From Halichoerus grypus (lineage: Eukaryota; Chordata; Mammalia; Carnivora; Phocidae): 64,000 nt of DNA. The position numbers and the translations under genes were made by a program. How positions within the stretch are numbered: the first letter of the stretch is position 1; the number at the start of each line of letters is the position of its first letter. The stretch lies in the NCBI RefSeq assembly GCF_964656455.1, contig NC_135721.1:53761530-53825529 (forward strand), written 5' to 3'. Below the pieces are notes generated by a model. It was not told where the DNA came from and did no database searches. It was given only the letters and a program-made list of their open reading frames with translations. Positions 23,251 through 35,191 of this stretch are shown one piece after another.

Positions 23251-24255
23251 GAGACTTGATTCCTGAGTTAATTTATAAAATTGATCTATGTCTAATCAAA
23301 TTCCCAAAAAGATACTTGTGCTGCAAGATGTTACAAAATTATTTCAAAGTTTATCTGAATAAGTAACTGGGCAAGAATAGCCAACAAATACTAAATGATG
23401 TGCACTTGAACTGTTAGACAATAAAGTGTATTATAGGTATGCCTCTGTGGCTCAGTCGGTTAAGCATCTGCCTTTGGCTCAGGTCATGATCTCAGGGTCC
23501 TGGGATTGAGTCCTACATCTCCCTGCTCAGCAGGGAGCCTGCTTCTCTCTCTGCCTGCAGCTCCCCCTGCTTATGCTCTCTCTATCTCTCTCAAACAAAT
23601 AAAATCTTAAAAAAAAAAAAAGGCGTGTTATAAAGCCACGGTAGTTAAATAAGTGTGGCACTAACCATGGAATAAATAGGCAATCAATAGAACAATCTAA
23701 AAAGAACTAGGTGAAATAGGTAAAAACAGTCTAGAAACAAGTGAAGAATATTTACATATTCAATATACAATAAAAGCAGCACTGCAAACAAATGAGAGAA
23801 GAATATATATTTTTTAAAAAGATTCAAAAATAGTTATTTGAAAAAGAGATTGTATTCAAGGAATTTACCAACTGAAATTCCAAATAAAGGGATGACTTAA
23901 ATATCAAAAGTGAGATTTAAAAGATCCATGAAAGATTTATAAAAGATTTAGAAAAAAATTTAACTAAACATTTATATAATTTTGGAAAGGGGAAGATCAT
24001 TCTAAGCGTAACACAGAGATAAACTGCAAATAAAGAGATTATTATATTTTATTAATGAAAAATATGAAAATAGGCACCTGTATGTAAAAATGCTATTAAC
24101 ATAAAAGATAAAAACCGAATTAGAAAAAAAATAAGTTTATAGAGCATGGGATTACTATTACATAGATTTTCTACAAATCAAAAAGAATGAAATTTTTTTG
24201 AAAATGAGTAAAGAATATGATTAGATAAGACAGAAATGATGAGATATATAAAATA
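23251..24255 (+). mobile_element. Old LINE-1 ORF2 fragment split by a SINE
   Basis: 'aaattcccaaaaagatactt' and 'gtgtggcactaaccatggaa' (L1 'gtgtggtactggcataagg') bracket the SINE, followed by ORF2-like 'aaattccaaataaagggatg'. Sense strand, degraded. Confidence 0.7.
23437..23622 (+). mobile_element. CAN SINE
   Basis: The head is slightly decayed ('gcctctgtggctcagtcggt'), followed by 'ctttggctcaggtcatgatc' and an 'aaataaaatctt' tail with an A-run. Target repeat is imperfect (gtgtattata / gtgttata). Inserted in the L1 at 23251-24255. Confidence 0.92.
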
Positions 24256-26715
24256 ACAAGACTATTTATATTGAAGTATAGTTGACACGTTACATTAGTT
24301 TCAAGTGTACAACATAGTGATTTAACAAGTCTATACATTATGCTATGCTCACTGTAAGTGTAGCTACCATCTGTCACCATACATCACTATTACAATATCA
24401 TTGACTATATTGCTTATGCTGTGCTTTTTATCCCTGTGACTTATTCATTTCATAGCCAGAAGCCTGTATTTCCCACTTTCTTTCACCTCTTTTTGCCCAT
24501 TCTCCTATCCCCTCCCCTCTGGCAACCACCAGTTTGTTCTTTATTTATGTGTCTGTTTCTGTTCTGTTTGTTTTGGTTTTTAGATTCCACATATAAGTGA
24601 AATCATATGGTATTTGTCTTTGTCTGATTTATTTTACTTAATACCCTCTAAGTCCATCCATGCTGTCACAAATGGCGAGATCTCATTCTTTTTTATGGCT
24701 GAGTAATATCCCAATGTATGTACACACCACATCCTCTTTATCCATTCATGTATTGGCAGACATTTAGGCTGCGTCCATATCTTGACTATTATAAATAATG
24801 CTGCAGTAAACATAGGGTGCATGTATCTTTTCAAGTTAGCATTTTTGTTTTCTTTGAGTAAATACCCAGTAGTGGAATTACTGGATTGTATGGTATTTCT
24901 ATTTTTAATTTTTTGAGGAAACTCCATACTGTATTCCACAGTGGCTGACCAGTTTGCATTCCTACCAACAGTGCATGAGGGTCCTTTTTTTCTACATCCT
25001 CACCAACACTTGATGTTTTTTGTGTTTTTGATACTAATCATTCTGACAGGTATAAGGTGATATCTCATTGTGGTTTTGATTTGCATTTCCCTGATGACTA
25101 GTGATATTGAGCATCTTTTCATGTGTTTGTTGGCCATCTTTATGTCTTCTTTGGAAAAATGTCTGTTCAGGTCCTCTGCCCATTATTAATAAGATTATTT
25201 ATCTTTCTGGTGTTCAGTTGTATAAGTTCTTTATATACTTTAGATATTAATCCCTTATTTGATATATCATTTGTAAACATCTTCTCCGATTCCCAGGTTG
25301 CCTTGTTGTTTTGTTGATGATTTCATTTTCTGTGCAAAAGCTTTTCATTTTGGTGTAGTCCCAATAGTTTATTTTTGCTTTTGTTTCCCTTGCCTCAGGA
25401 GGCATATCTAGAAAAATGTTGCTAATGGTAATGTCAAAGGTATTACTGCCTATGCTTTATTCTAGGAGTTTTATAGTTTGAAGTCCTACATTTAGATCTT
25501 TAATTTATTTTGAGTTTACTTTTGTGTATTGTGTAAGAAAGTGGTCCAGTTTCATTCTTTGGCATGTAGATATCCAGTTTTCCCAGCACTGTTTATTAGA
25601 GAGACTATCATTTTCCCATTGTATATTCTTGTCTCTTTTGTCATAGATTAATTGACCATATGAGCATGGGTTTATTTTTGGGCTTTCTATTCTCTTCCAT
25701 TAGTCTATGTGTTTGTTTTCTGGGCCTGTACCATACTGTTTTGATTACTACAGCTTTGTAGTATATCTTGAAATCTGGGACTGTGATACCTCCAGCTTTG
25801 TTCTTTCTCAAGATTGCTTTGGCTAGTCAGGATCTTTTTTTTTTTTTTAAATTTTTTTATTGTTATGTTAATCACCATACATTACATCATTAGTTTTAGA
25901 TGTAGTGTTCCATGATTCATTGTTTGTGCATAACACCCAGTGCTCCATGCAGAATGTGCCCTCTTTAATACCCATCACCAGGCTAACCCATCCTCCCAAC
26001 CCCCTCCCCTCTAGAACCCTCAGTTTGTTTTTCAGAGTCCATCGTCTCTCATAGTTCGTCTCCCCCTCTGATTTCCCCCCTTCATTCTTCTCCTCCTGCT
26101 ATCTTCTTCTTCTTTTTTTTTTTCTTAACATATATTGCATTATTTGTTTCAGAGGTACAGATCTGTGATTCAACAGTCTTGCACAATTCACAGCGCTCAC
26201 CATAGCACATACCCTCCCCAGTGTCTATCACCCAGCCACCCCATCCCTCCCACCCCACCCCCCACTTCAGCAACCCTCAGTTTGTTTCCTGAGATTAAGA
26301 ATTCCTCATATCAGTGAGGTCATATGATACATGTCTTTCTCTTTTTGACTTATTTCGCTCAGCATAATACCCTCCAGTTCCATCCATGTCATTGCAAATG
26401 GCAAGATCTCATTCCTTTTGATGGCTGCATAATATTCCATTGTATATATATACCACATCTTTTTTATCCATTCATCTGTTGATGGACATCTTGGCTCTTT
26501 CCACAGTTTGGCTATTGTGGACATTGCTAGTCAGGATCTTTTGTGGTAACATACAAACTTAGTATTATTTGTTCTAGTTCTGTGAAAAAATGCTATTGGA
26601 ATTTTGATAGGGATAACACTGAGTCTGTAGATTACTTTGGGTAGTATGGACATTTTAACAATATTAACTCTTACAATCTGTGAGTGTGGAAAATCTTTCC
26701 ATTTGTTTAAAGACA
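24256..26715 (-). mobile_element. LINE-1 3' UTR and ORF2, antisense, split by a younger L1
   Basis: The left end is the 3' UTR ('attgaagtatagttgacacg'), then ORF2 in reverse. The reverse-strand frame at 24634-24939 still reads a good ORF2 C terminus (TQPKCLPIHEWIKRMW). The sequence breaks at 25838 and resumes exactly at 26543 ('gtggtaacatacaaacttag'). Same subfamily style as the copy at 1828-4661. Confidence 0.9.
25839..26525 (-). mobile_element. Young LINE-1 3' end, 5'-truncated, nested
   Basis: T-run, then the young 3' UTR ('aatcaccatacattacatca', 'ataacacccagtgctccatg'), then the C terminus of ORF2 ('atgtctttctctttttgact' region). It is about 690 bp. A perfect 17-bp target repeat (gctagtcaggatctttt) lies at 25822-25838 and 26526-26542. 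This is the cleanest nested insertion in the window. Confidence 0.96.
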
Positions 26716-27316
26716 ACCATTTGTTTGTTTATTTTCTCATCACAACAACAAGGATAAAAGATTAAGTCCTAATGTTGGTGAGGGTATGGGAAAGCAGTCA
26801 CCCTGCTAAACTTCTGATGAAAGTGTTAGTTAGTTCAATATATTCTCAAATGATTGTCTCAAAATATTTTTAAAAATTCATCTTTTGAACCAGAAATTTC
26901 TCTTCTAGGAATTTATATAAGGAAACAACCAGAGACATTTACAAAGATGTAGTATAGGAAAGTTTATTACAAGGTTATTCGTGATAGTAAAAACTTGAGG
27001 AAAACAAAATATTCTCAAAGCAGAGTACTTACATATTGTGGACTCCTATGTAGCTATTAATAAAAATTTTTGCAAGAAATATTTACATAAGGAAACAGTC
27101 ATCACATTTTGAAGCAAAAGGCAAGCAACAAAGCAGCATGTAAAATATGCTAGTAATCTGTTTAAAACATATATATGAATACACAGGCATATACTCATAC
27201 AATCCTGAAACAGATCAAATATATCAGTACACAGAAAGAATGAAAGTAAAATAAGGAGACCTACTAACCAAAATAAATCTGATATAGCTGTATTAATATT
27301 GGGCAAATTAGTTTTT

Positions 27317-27510
27317 TTTTTTTTTTTTGGTCATTTCATTTTCTATTGAATTTTTAATTTAATCTTTTCATCTTATAAAATGAAAACTAACATCTATTGA
27401 GTACATTTACCCCAAAGTCCTACCCATGTTCCCTATTAGTTTTTCAAAATGTTAGTTATTCTATAAGATAGGCATTATTATTATCCTCATTTCTTTTTTT
27501 TTTTTTTTTT
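27317..27510 (-). mobile_element. Orphan retro-insert with 18-bp target duplication
   Basis: The exact 18-bp sequence ttgggcaaattagttttt occurs at 27299-27316 and 27511-27528, bracketing about 194 bp. The insert has a T-run at both ends and a middle with weak MIR-like text ('ctaacatctattgagtacat', 'ggcattattattatcctcat'). It is not CAN SINE or young L1. The best reading is an L1-mobilised piece of an unrelated A-tailed transcript on the minus strand. Confidence 0.75.
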
Positions 27511-27548
27511 TTGGGCAAATTAGTTTTTAAGGAGAAAGGATCACTAGA

Positions 27549-27593
27549 GGAAGGAAGGAAGGAAGGAAGGAAGGAAGGAAGGAAGGAAGGAAG
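27549..27593. repeat. (AAGG)n microsatellite
   Basis: About eleven uninterrupted AAGG units, 20 bp downstream of the retro-insert's right target copy. Polypurine on the plus strand. Confidence 0.97.
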
Positions 27594-28347
27594 TCACTAT
27601 CTCTAGATAATGTCCAAAGCATCGGGAAGCTTAAACAATTCTTAACTTGTATTCACTTAATAACAAAATTTCAAAACCTGGTGGGAGGTTTATAATGTAT
27701 GACTCAGTAAATGATCCATAAGGAAACAAAATAATAAATATATAGACTATTTCAGAATATAGTTAACAAGCTTATTCTAATAGGCATAAATAGAAAAGTT
27801 CCTCTTCTTCTCCACTACCCCTAACTGGAAAATTACATGAATTCCAAGCACACTGGGATATTTATGAAAATTGATCATTTGTTGGCTTCAAAGCAAGTCT
27901 AAATAATTTTCAAAGGGCAGGTATCATAGACAACACATTCTCTGCAGACAGTGTGATTCATTTATGTACCAATAAAAATATCACTTTGGAATATCTATAC
28001 ACTTGTAAATTAAGAAAAAATATTTTTATGTGATTTATAAGTAAAAGAAAAATTACAATAGGAATCAGAAGTACTCAAAACTGAATAATAAGAAAATACT
28101 ACTCATCAAAAGGAATAGAATGCAGCTAAAACAATATTTAAAGGGAAATGTGTGACCTTAATGCATTCACTAGAAAAGAAGAAAGACTGGAAATATAGGA
28201 GCTAAACATTCAACTTTAAAAGTTAGAACCCAAACAGAATAGACCCAAATGAAGTATAACAGTGACAAAAATATGAAGTCAGAAATGAATAAACTGGAAA
28301 ACATAGTCAACAAGGGTTAAAAAATTAATTAAAAAATAATAAATTTG

Positions 28348-28543
28348 GGGCGCCTGGGTGGCTCAGTCGGTTAAGCGACTGCCTTTGGCTCAGGTCATGG
28401 TCCCGGAGTCCTGGGATCGAGTCCCACATCGGGCTCCCTGCTCAGCGGGTAGTCTGCTTCTCCCTCTGACCCTCTCCCCTCTCATGCTGTTTCTCTCTCT
28501 CTCTCTCAAATAAATAAATAAATAAAATCTTTAAAAAAAAAAT
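28348..28543 (+). mobile_element. CAN SINE, full length, near consensus
   Basis: The head 'gggcgcctgggtggctcagt' keeps the CpG and both tRNA-like promoter boxes ('gggatcgagtccc' B-box region), with a short (CT)n and an 'aaataaataaataaataaaa' tail. A 13-bp perfect target repeat (aataataaatttg) lies at 28335-28347 and 28544-28556. Little decay, so one of the youngest copies here. Confidence 0.96.
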
Positions 28544-30282
28544 AATAATAAATTTGATCAACCTCAGGAAAGCATGATTAGAAAAAAAGATGTAACAGTG
28601 ATCTCGAAAGATAGAAAAAAAATGTTAAGAACAACTTCACTCCAGTAAATTTTTAATTTTAGTTAAAATTAACAAATCTGAAGAAAATTATCAATATTAA
28701 AGCTATCTCAAGAAAAAAATTAAATGATCTTGTAATCTTTAAGGGAAATGATTTAATAGCTAAAATCTTCCCATGATAAAAAGAGATTTATTTTAAGGAA
28801 CAGATAATTATGAATGTCACATAAATTCTTTCAGAAAACAGAAAATGAGGAAATGTTCCCCAACTACTCTCATGAGGCTACTGCAATAAGATACAAAATT
28901 ACAAAAATTACAAAACTATAGGCCAATATCACTCATGAACCTACATGCGAAAATCCTAAATAAATGTATTAGCAAACATAACCTAGAAATGTATAAAAAT
29001 AACCAAGTTGGTTGGCACAGTTAGGCAAGGTGAGTTTAAAATTGAAAAATACCAATAGTGTAATTTACTACATTAACATATTACAGAAGACAAACCATAT
29101 AACCACCTTAATAAGAAGCACAAATAGTGTTTGATAAATCCAACATTCATTCATTCATTAAAAAAAAAAACCTCTTGATGAACTAGGAATAGAAGGGAAT
29201 TTCCTTATTCTGATGATGGGTCCTTATGAAGAAATCCCACAGCAAACCTCATTTTAGTGGTGTGAAATTAAGAACATTACTTTTAAAATAAGAAACCTGA
29301 CAAAAATGCCTTCTATCTTCACTTTTGCTCACCAATGTAGTTACAATTTCAGCTAGCACAGTAAGACAAGAAAAAGACAAAATTACAATGATTGCAAAAA
29401 AAGAAAACTTCCATTATTTATAGGTAATAGTGTTGCTTATATGAAATACCAAAAGAATCTTGAGGAAAACTATTAGAATTAACCCCTGAATGTATAAAGT
29501 CTGCTAAGTATATAATCAAGAAACAAATTAAATGTATTTCAATACACTGACCGTACACTTTTAGAAAAAAATAATTTAAAGAATGTACACCATATATAAT
29601 CACAAATAAAAAGGCATCTAGGAATAGTTTTTAAAAATATATACAAGACTTTTATGAAGAAAATTATGAATTTTTATTGAAAGACAATCAGAAAAACCTA
29701 AATAGATATAGAAAATTACCATATTCATAGATAGAAATAGTCAATATTATAGACATCAGATCTTCACAAATTCATGTCGAGATTTGATGTTATCTTTACC
29801 AAAATTCTAGAATCTATGTGTAGTGTCTGTGTGTGTGTGTGTATGTGTATAATTTGACAGGACAATTCTAGAGCAAAGTGTAAAGAACAGCCAAGAAAGT
29901 ACTGAATAAAATATAACAAGGTGTGGGGGGCAGGGAGAGGAGAATTTAACTTGCTAAATGTCAGTACTTATTTAGAAGAATATGGGGTGAGAAACAGTCT
30001 CACTTATACAAGGCAACTTGACATAGGACAGAGCTAAGTAAGACTGAAGAGGAATGATGGATGCAAGGGCTGGCAGATAATTCACATAATATATAGAAAC
30101 AATCCAAATGGATTAAGGACTTAAAAGTAAAAGGTAAAATTTTTAAACTATTGGAGAAGACATACAGGAGAATATCCTTATGATGTTAGAGAGGAATGTT
30201 TTTAAAACAAGACCAAATAAAAAGCATACTTAAAAAAAAAATGACTATGTTAAAGTAAGACTTCTGCTCATCCAAACAACAA

Positions 30283-30284
<2 letters not shown>

Positions 30285-30330
<46 letters not shown>
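30285..30330. repeat. (AC)n microsatellite
   Basis: About 23 uninterrupted AC units within the old L1. The reverse-strand frame through it is a Val-Cys repeat, not a gene. Confidence 0.97.
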
Positions 30331-30332
<2 letters not shown>

Positions 30333-31310
30333 CCTACAGAAGGACTAAAGACAAGCACAAACTGGAAGCAGATGTCTACTACACATGTAACCATCAAAGT
30401 CTTACCTAGGATGTAAGGCGGTCTTTGGGGAAGAGGAGAATGGGGGAGAGGAGGAGGGGAAGGAGGGGGAAGAGAAGGAAACAACTAAAAGACAAATGGT
30501 CAAAAGCCATGAGCAGGCATTTCACACACACACACAAGTAAACCCAACAAATAAAGAATATTCAATCTCCTTATTAATCCGGAGAATGGAAATTAAAATA
30601 AAATATCTGGTTAACGTTTCATATTTGCTAGATTATCAGATATGTGAAAGTATGATAGTATTAAGTGTTGGTGAAACTGTGAAGCTGTAGGAACTCTTAA
30701 ACAACCATGCTGGTCTAAGCCATGTCCACTTTTACCCTGGATAAATTATTGCCTGTGTGTATCAGGAGACATGTACTATAATAGACATAGTAGCCTTATT
30801 CATAATAACACAAGTTGAATGACCCAAATGTCTAACAGCAGTAGCATAGACCAATAAATTATAATATACTCAGATAAAAAAAAAAACACCATGCAGTGAT
30901 AAAAGGGAATGAAGCCCAGCTACATGATACAATGTGGTAGTTCTTAATATCACAGTTTTTAATGAGTGGAAAGAGGGAAGTCAAGAATACACGAGGAATC
31001 TCTATATTCAAAGAAAGTAAAACAACAGGAAAATGAAATAATGTATTGCTTGAAGACATGCACATATATGATAAAATATAAAGAAAAGCAATGAATGATG
31101 AACATGAAATTCAGTATATTTGCTCCCTGGAGTTTGGAAGTTTGATGTGGTCAGGAAAGAGCACATGGGGGCTTTGAAAATACAGGACAAACTCTATGAA
31201 ACTGGAAAATGTGTTTTAAACTGCATAAACTCCTGCATGCATGATATATTTTATAATTTCTTAATTCAGAAAAACTTCTGAGATGTAATGGTGAGTTGAT
31301 AGGTGATTTT

Positions 31311-31507
31311 TTTTTTTTTTAAAGATTTTATTTATTTATCTGAGAGAGAGAGAATGAGAGAGACAGCACATGAGAGGGGGGAGGGTCAGAGGGAGAAGCA
31401 GACTCCCTGCCGAGCAGGGAGCCCGATGTGGGACTCGATCCAGGGACTCCAGGATCATGACCTGAGCCGAAGGCAGTCGCTTAACCAACTGAGCCACCCA
31501 GGCGCCC
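31311..31507 (-). mobile_element. CAN SINE, full length, near consensus
   Basis: T-run, 'aaagattttatttatttatc', GA-rich body and head 'ctgagccacccaggcgccct' with retained CpG. Perfect 14-bp target repeats (tgataggtgatttt) lie at 31297-31310 and 31508-31521. Confidence 0.96.
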
Positions 31508-31521
31508 TGATAGGTGATTTT

Positions 31522-33105
31522 AAAGACTTTTCTATTTTGCATATTTCTAATTATGTCAACAATGAACACAACATACTTGTGTTGTAAATTTTAAAACATT
31601 TGTGGAATGAGACATAGTTTTTAAAAAATCTGCATTAATGGACATGTCTAGTCAGCTCAGCAACTTTAGTACCTAGTTGATCTCACATCAAAAGGGTTAT
31701 CCATGTGATGACAATCTGTTCATGCACGGGCCAAGGAATTCTGCAACAACTTTCTTCACTAGTAGATACAAATACAGAAATGTTAATGCGTACAAAGAAC
31801 TTATAAACAGTATTACTTTTCATCTAAAGAGAGAAAATTTTTCCAAAATTTTACTTAGATATCTAAGACCAGTTTTAAAAGTTCAATACTTCTAAAAAGT
31901 ACTTTTAATTTAAAGTAAAGTAAAATTTTTATCTGTTTTATCGACCTATCCATATAATAATATAGCCACAATCAAAGAACATTTTAAAAATAGATAAAAG
32001 AGAAACTGGCACCTAGTTGTTTTCCCTTTCAACACAGATATTCCTCAGAATAGATACTTTCCTTTCAAAGTTTTAAGTCTAGTGAAGATTCATGTCCCTA
32101 TTCTTCTTTTTGAAGTCTTAATATTATATCAAAAACCTATGTTGATATTGCTTTAAAAATCCCCCCAAATTATTTTAAAAGATGTAAAATTCTATTGAGT
32201 GGGCCTACCATAATTTACTTAATAATATTCCTATCATTCTTTGGTTTCAAGGCTTCCAAAGAAGTTTACAAAAACCAGTTTAATCCATAATCCTTGAAAT
32301 TACCAATGTTCCCATAGTGTCCAAGTGCTAGAAATACTGCCTGGCCTAATACTTCCTCCACCTCTGTTGCATCCTGAGCCGCCATTCAGAGTTCTCAGAG
32401 TTGTGATGGTACAGCACCCCAGGAGCTTGTGACTAACAATGGGGTTCTTCATTCTGTCTCCACAATGAGTCCCAGAAACCCAACCTGAGGGCCTTCTCTC
32501 TACCACTACTTCTGAACCAACTGTCTTTATTTAGGATTTCCCCCAAGGCAGAGCCAGAGACAAGGACTTGGCATGGGGGAGTAGAAAGCATGAGATAGGA
32601 ACATTGGGCTGTGGATGGCACAGATGTGGGCAAGAAATGTGATTTGGCCCTGGACTTCTGAGAATAATAGAGGATACCTCCAGAATTGGAGGGATAGGAG
32701 GCTTGGTCCCTTATCTGCTGGCTTCCATCTCCCATTGGCTGAGGTTTTCCTCTGGAAGTATAAACCTTCCCCCCACCATTGGGCTGTGCTGTGTATTGGC
32801 CAAGCATGTAGCTTTAGAGAAGACTAAGGCAGAAAGACAAATGGCTCATTCTGGGAAGGGAGGTTGGCAATTCAAGGAAGGCAGCTCTCACAGAGCATTC
32901 CAGTGCAGATGAAGCTGCAATCAGAGTAGGGCTGAGGGAGGATGATGCTGGACTTCAAAGGCGCCTGCTATACTAATACTAAAGAACTTGAACTTTCCTC
33001 TTCTTGGATAATAGAATCTATTAAAAAGTTTAGTAAGTGAGGCTCTGTTTTGTATAGCTGCTTAGAAATACTTTGTAATACTTTGTAAGAAATAATTAAG
33101 AAAGA
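31522..33105. other. Unassigned non-coding DNA
   Basis: No recognisable transposon. The segment 32300-32960 is GC-richer and has overlapping open frames on both strands (32433-32807 minus, 32615-32912 plus), but none shows a known domain, codon bias or splice context. An undetected ancient repeat is possible. Confidence 0.45.
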
Positions 33106-33247
33106 AATTATGGGAAATAGAGAAGGAGCTTAGTTTGGAACATTGTGATTTAAGATTTCTGTGAGACATCATCAAACTGTAGATATTCATTTGGAAGATG
33201 AAAATATTGTTTCAGCTCAGGGGGAAGGCCTTAATTAAGAAAAATCC

Positions 33248-33510
33248 CCGCCCTTCAAAATGAAGGGGGTGGAAATCAGAAGGGGAGATGAACCATGAGA
33301 GACTATGGACTCTGAGAAACAAACTGAGGTTTCTGGGTGGGGGGGAGGGACGGGTTATCCTGGTGGTGGGTATTAAAGAGGGCACGTATTGAATGGAGCA
33401 CTGGGTGTTATACGCAAACAATGAATCATGGAACACTACATCAAAAATTAATGATGTAATGTATGGTGGTTAACATAACATAATAAAATAAAATTTTAAA
33501 AAAAAGGAAA
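33248..33510 (+). mobile_element. Young carnivore LINE-1 3' UTR, 5'-truncated
   Basis: Sense copy of the young L1 3' UTR: 'accatgagagactatggact', 'gagcactgggtgttatacgc', 'aatgtatggtggttaacata' and an A-rich end. Target repeat is imperfect (gaaaaatcc / gaaaaattcc). Matches the antisense copies at 14098 and 25839. Confidence 0.92.
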
Positions 33511-33594
33511 AATTCCAGTGGCAGCTGAAGCCATGGGAGAGAAGATGAGATCATTTGGCCAAACAAATGGAATGAAACAAGAAAGCAATGACAG

Positions 33595-34072
33595 GAAGCA
33601 GCTGGGATGTCCTTCAACAGATGAATAGATAAAGAAGATGTGGTTATATACACAATGGAACATTACTCAGCCATCAAAAAAGATGAATACCTATCATTTA
33701 CATCAACATGGATGGAACTGGATGGTATTATGCTAAGTGAAATAAGTCAATCAGAGAAAGACAATTATCATATGGTTTCACTTATATGTGGAATATAAGG
33801 AATAGTGCAGAGGGCAATAGGGGAAGGGAAGGAAAACTGAATGGGAAGAAATCAGAGAGGGAGACAAACCATGAGAGACTCTTGACTCCGGGAAACAAAC
33901 TGAGGGTTGTGGAAAGGAGGGGAGTGGGGGGGATAGGGTAACTGGGTGATGGGCATTAAGGAGTGCATGTGATGTGATGACCACTGGTGTTATACGCAAT
34001 TAATGAATCATTGAATATTATATCAAAAACTAATGATGTACTATGTGTTGGTTAATTGAAATTAAAAAAAAA
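33595..34072 (+). mobile_element. LINE-1 3' end (ORF2 tail plus 3' UTR), 5'-truncated
   Basis: Starts in the ORF2 tail ('gatgtccttcaacagatgaa', 'ggaacattactcagccatca') and continues into a carnivore L1 3' UTR ('accatgagagactcttgact', 'gttatacgcaattaatgaat'), ending in an A-run. The flanking agaa(a/g)gcaa(t/c)gacag at 33580-33594 and 34073-34087 matches 13 of 15. Confidence 0.92.
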
Positions 34073-34440
34073 AGAAGGCAACGACAGAGCTCTCTAGAAA
34101 ACCAGTTTAAAGGGTGAGCAGAGGAAGAAGAGTCAACAAAGGAAATGGGCAGAAATAATAAGAAGGTCGGAAAATAACAAGGGAAAAAAGGTTCAAGACC
34201 TAGAAGCAGAGATTTTTATGAAAACGGTAGCCAACAGTATCAAATGCTGAAAAGAGGCTTTGATGATGAGAACTGAAAAGAATCCATTAAATTTTACACC
34301 TGAGGGGTAATTGACAGCTTGGATAAAAATAACTTTAGGAGAGTGGTCTGGATAAAAGCCCATGGGGACACCAATGAAGTATAAATTTGAAATAGGGAAA
34401 CACTAGCTCTAGTTGCATTAAGGCTGAGAGATGAACCAGG

Positions 34441-35027
34441 AGGTTGTGGGAGTCCAGACAATGAATTAAGAAAACATAAAAGAAGAAAAAATTAAGAAAA
34501 CCTACACTAAGATGTTGACAGTGGGAAAGCATGGATTGTCAGGTTTTGAGGGACATATCTGAGGTAGGAACAAAATGATTTGATAAGTGACTAGATTGTA
34601 GGTCATAAGGCTGGAGAGAGCCAAGGAGAGAGACAAGTTGAAGGTCTTTGAGGTTTCCATCTAGTTTGGGAGATTAGGAAATAGATGAGGCATTAAACAG
34701 AATTTTGAATATGTGAAATGGAACAGTTTTGGGGAAAATATAATGAATTCCATCTGGCCCATGAAGTGTGTGAGATGGCTGATGTGTAATATTCTATTAG
34801 AAATATCTAGAAGGCACTTGGATTTATGGATCTTGAACTTATGAGAGAGATAAAGATGAAAATATAGATTTATGATTTATCTACATATAGAAAGATAAAG
34901 TTATATGACCAAAATAGTATATAAGGCTCTCTACCCAGGAAAATCTTTAGAGCTAAAACAAGAGATTACAAGAGAAAGAATCCAGCTTTGAAACCTGATG
35001 GTAAAGGAATTAGGAGATACAATGAAG
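34441..35027 (-). mobile_element. Probable second L2-type fragment
   Basis: Phrases such as 'tgaggtttccatctagtttg' and 'tctagaaggcacttggattt' echo an upstream part of the same L2-like reverse strand. They appear after the 34230 motif, so this is a second fragment or a rearranged one. Strongly decayed. Confidence 0.45.
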
Positions 35028-35042
35028 AAAATAAAGAACCCA

Positions 35043-35169
35043 TTTGGGGTACCTGGGTAGCTCAGTCTGTTAAGTGTCTGCCTTCAGCTCAGGTCATGAT
35101 CCCAGGGTCCTGGGATTGAGCCCTGCGTCTGGCTCTCTCTCTCTCTCTCAAATAAATAAAATCTTAAAA
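35043..35169 (+). mobile_element. CAN SINE with internal deletion
   Basis: The head 'ggggtacctgggtagctcag' runs to 'ccctgcgtctggctc' and then jumps straight to (CT)n and 'aaataaataaaatctt'. About 70 bp of the usual middle is missing. A perfect 15-bp target repeat (aaaataaagaaccca) lies at 35028-35042 and 35170-35184. Confidence 0.94.
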
Positions 35170-35191
35170 AAAATAAAGAACCCAATTTCTT

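Larger units (their letters stand above)
26740..31300 (+). mobile_element. Long old LINE-1 (ORF2 and 3' end) with several insertions
   Basis: 26750-27230 resembles an L1 3' end. From 27240 the text follows ORF2 from the endonuclease region ('ggaatagaatgcagctaaaa', 28117) through RT ('ctataggccaatatcactca', 28916; 'agaattaacccctgaatgta') to the C terminus and 3' UTR near 31250. It is therefore probably two head-to-tail L1M elements. Insertions: retro-insert 27317-27510, (AAGG)n 27549, SINE 28348, (AC)n 30285. No intact ORF. Confidence 0.75.
33106..34440 (-). mobile_element. Ancient L2-type LINE, split by two L1 tails
   Basis: Reverse-strand L2-like phrases appear in consensus order: 'gtgagacatcatcaaactgt' (33161), 'agctgaagccatgggagaga' (33524), 'gagcagaggaagaagagtca' (34116) and 'gccaacagtatcaaatgctg' (34230). 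They are separated by L1 tails at 33248-33510 and 33595-34072. Family assignment (L2, CR1 clade) is from memory and moderate. Confidence 0.6.

Noticed and set aside
24634..24939. 101-codon minus-strand frame as a gene
   Set aside because: It is a decayed L1 ORF2 C terminus within the antisense L1 at 24256-26715.
32300..32912. Overlapping frames on both strands in a GC-richer patch, considered as an exon
   Set aside because: No recognisable domain, no convincing splice sites around a conserved frame, and mirror-strand frames of equal length indicate base composition rather than coding.
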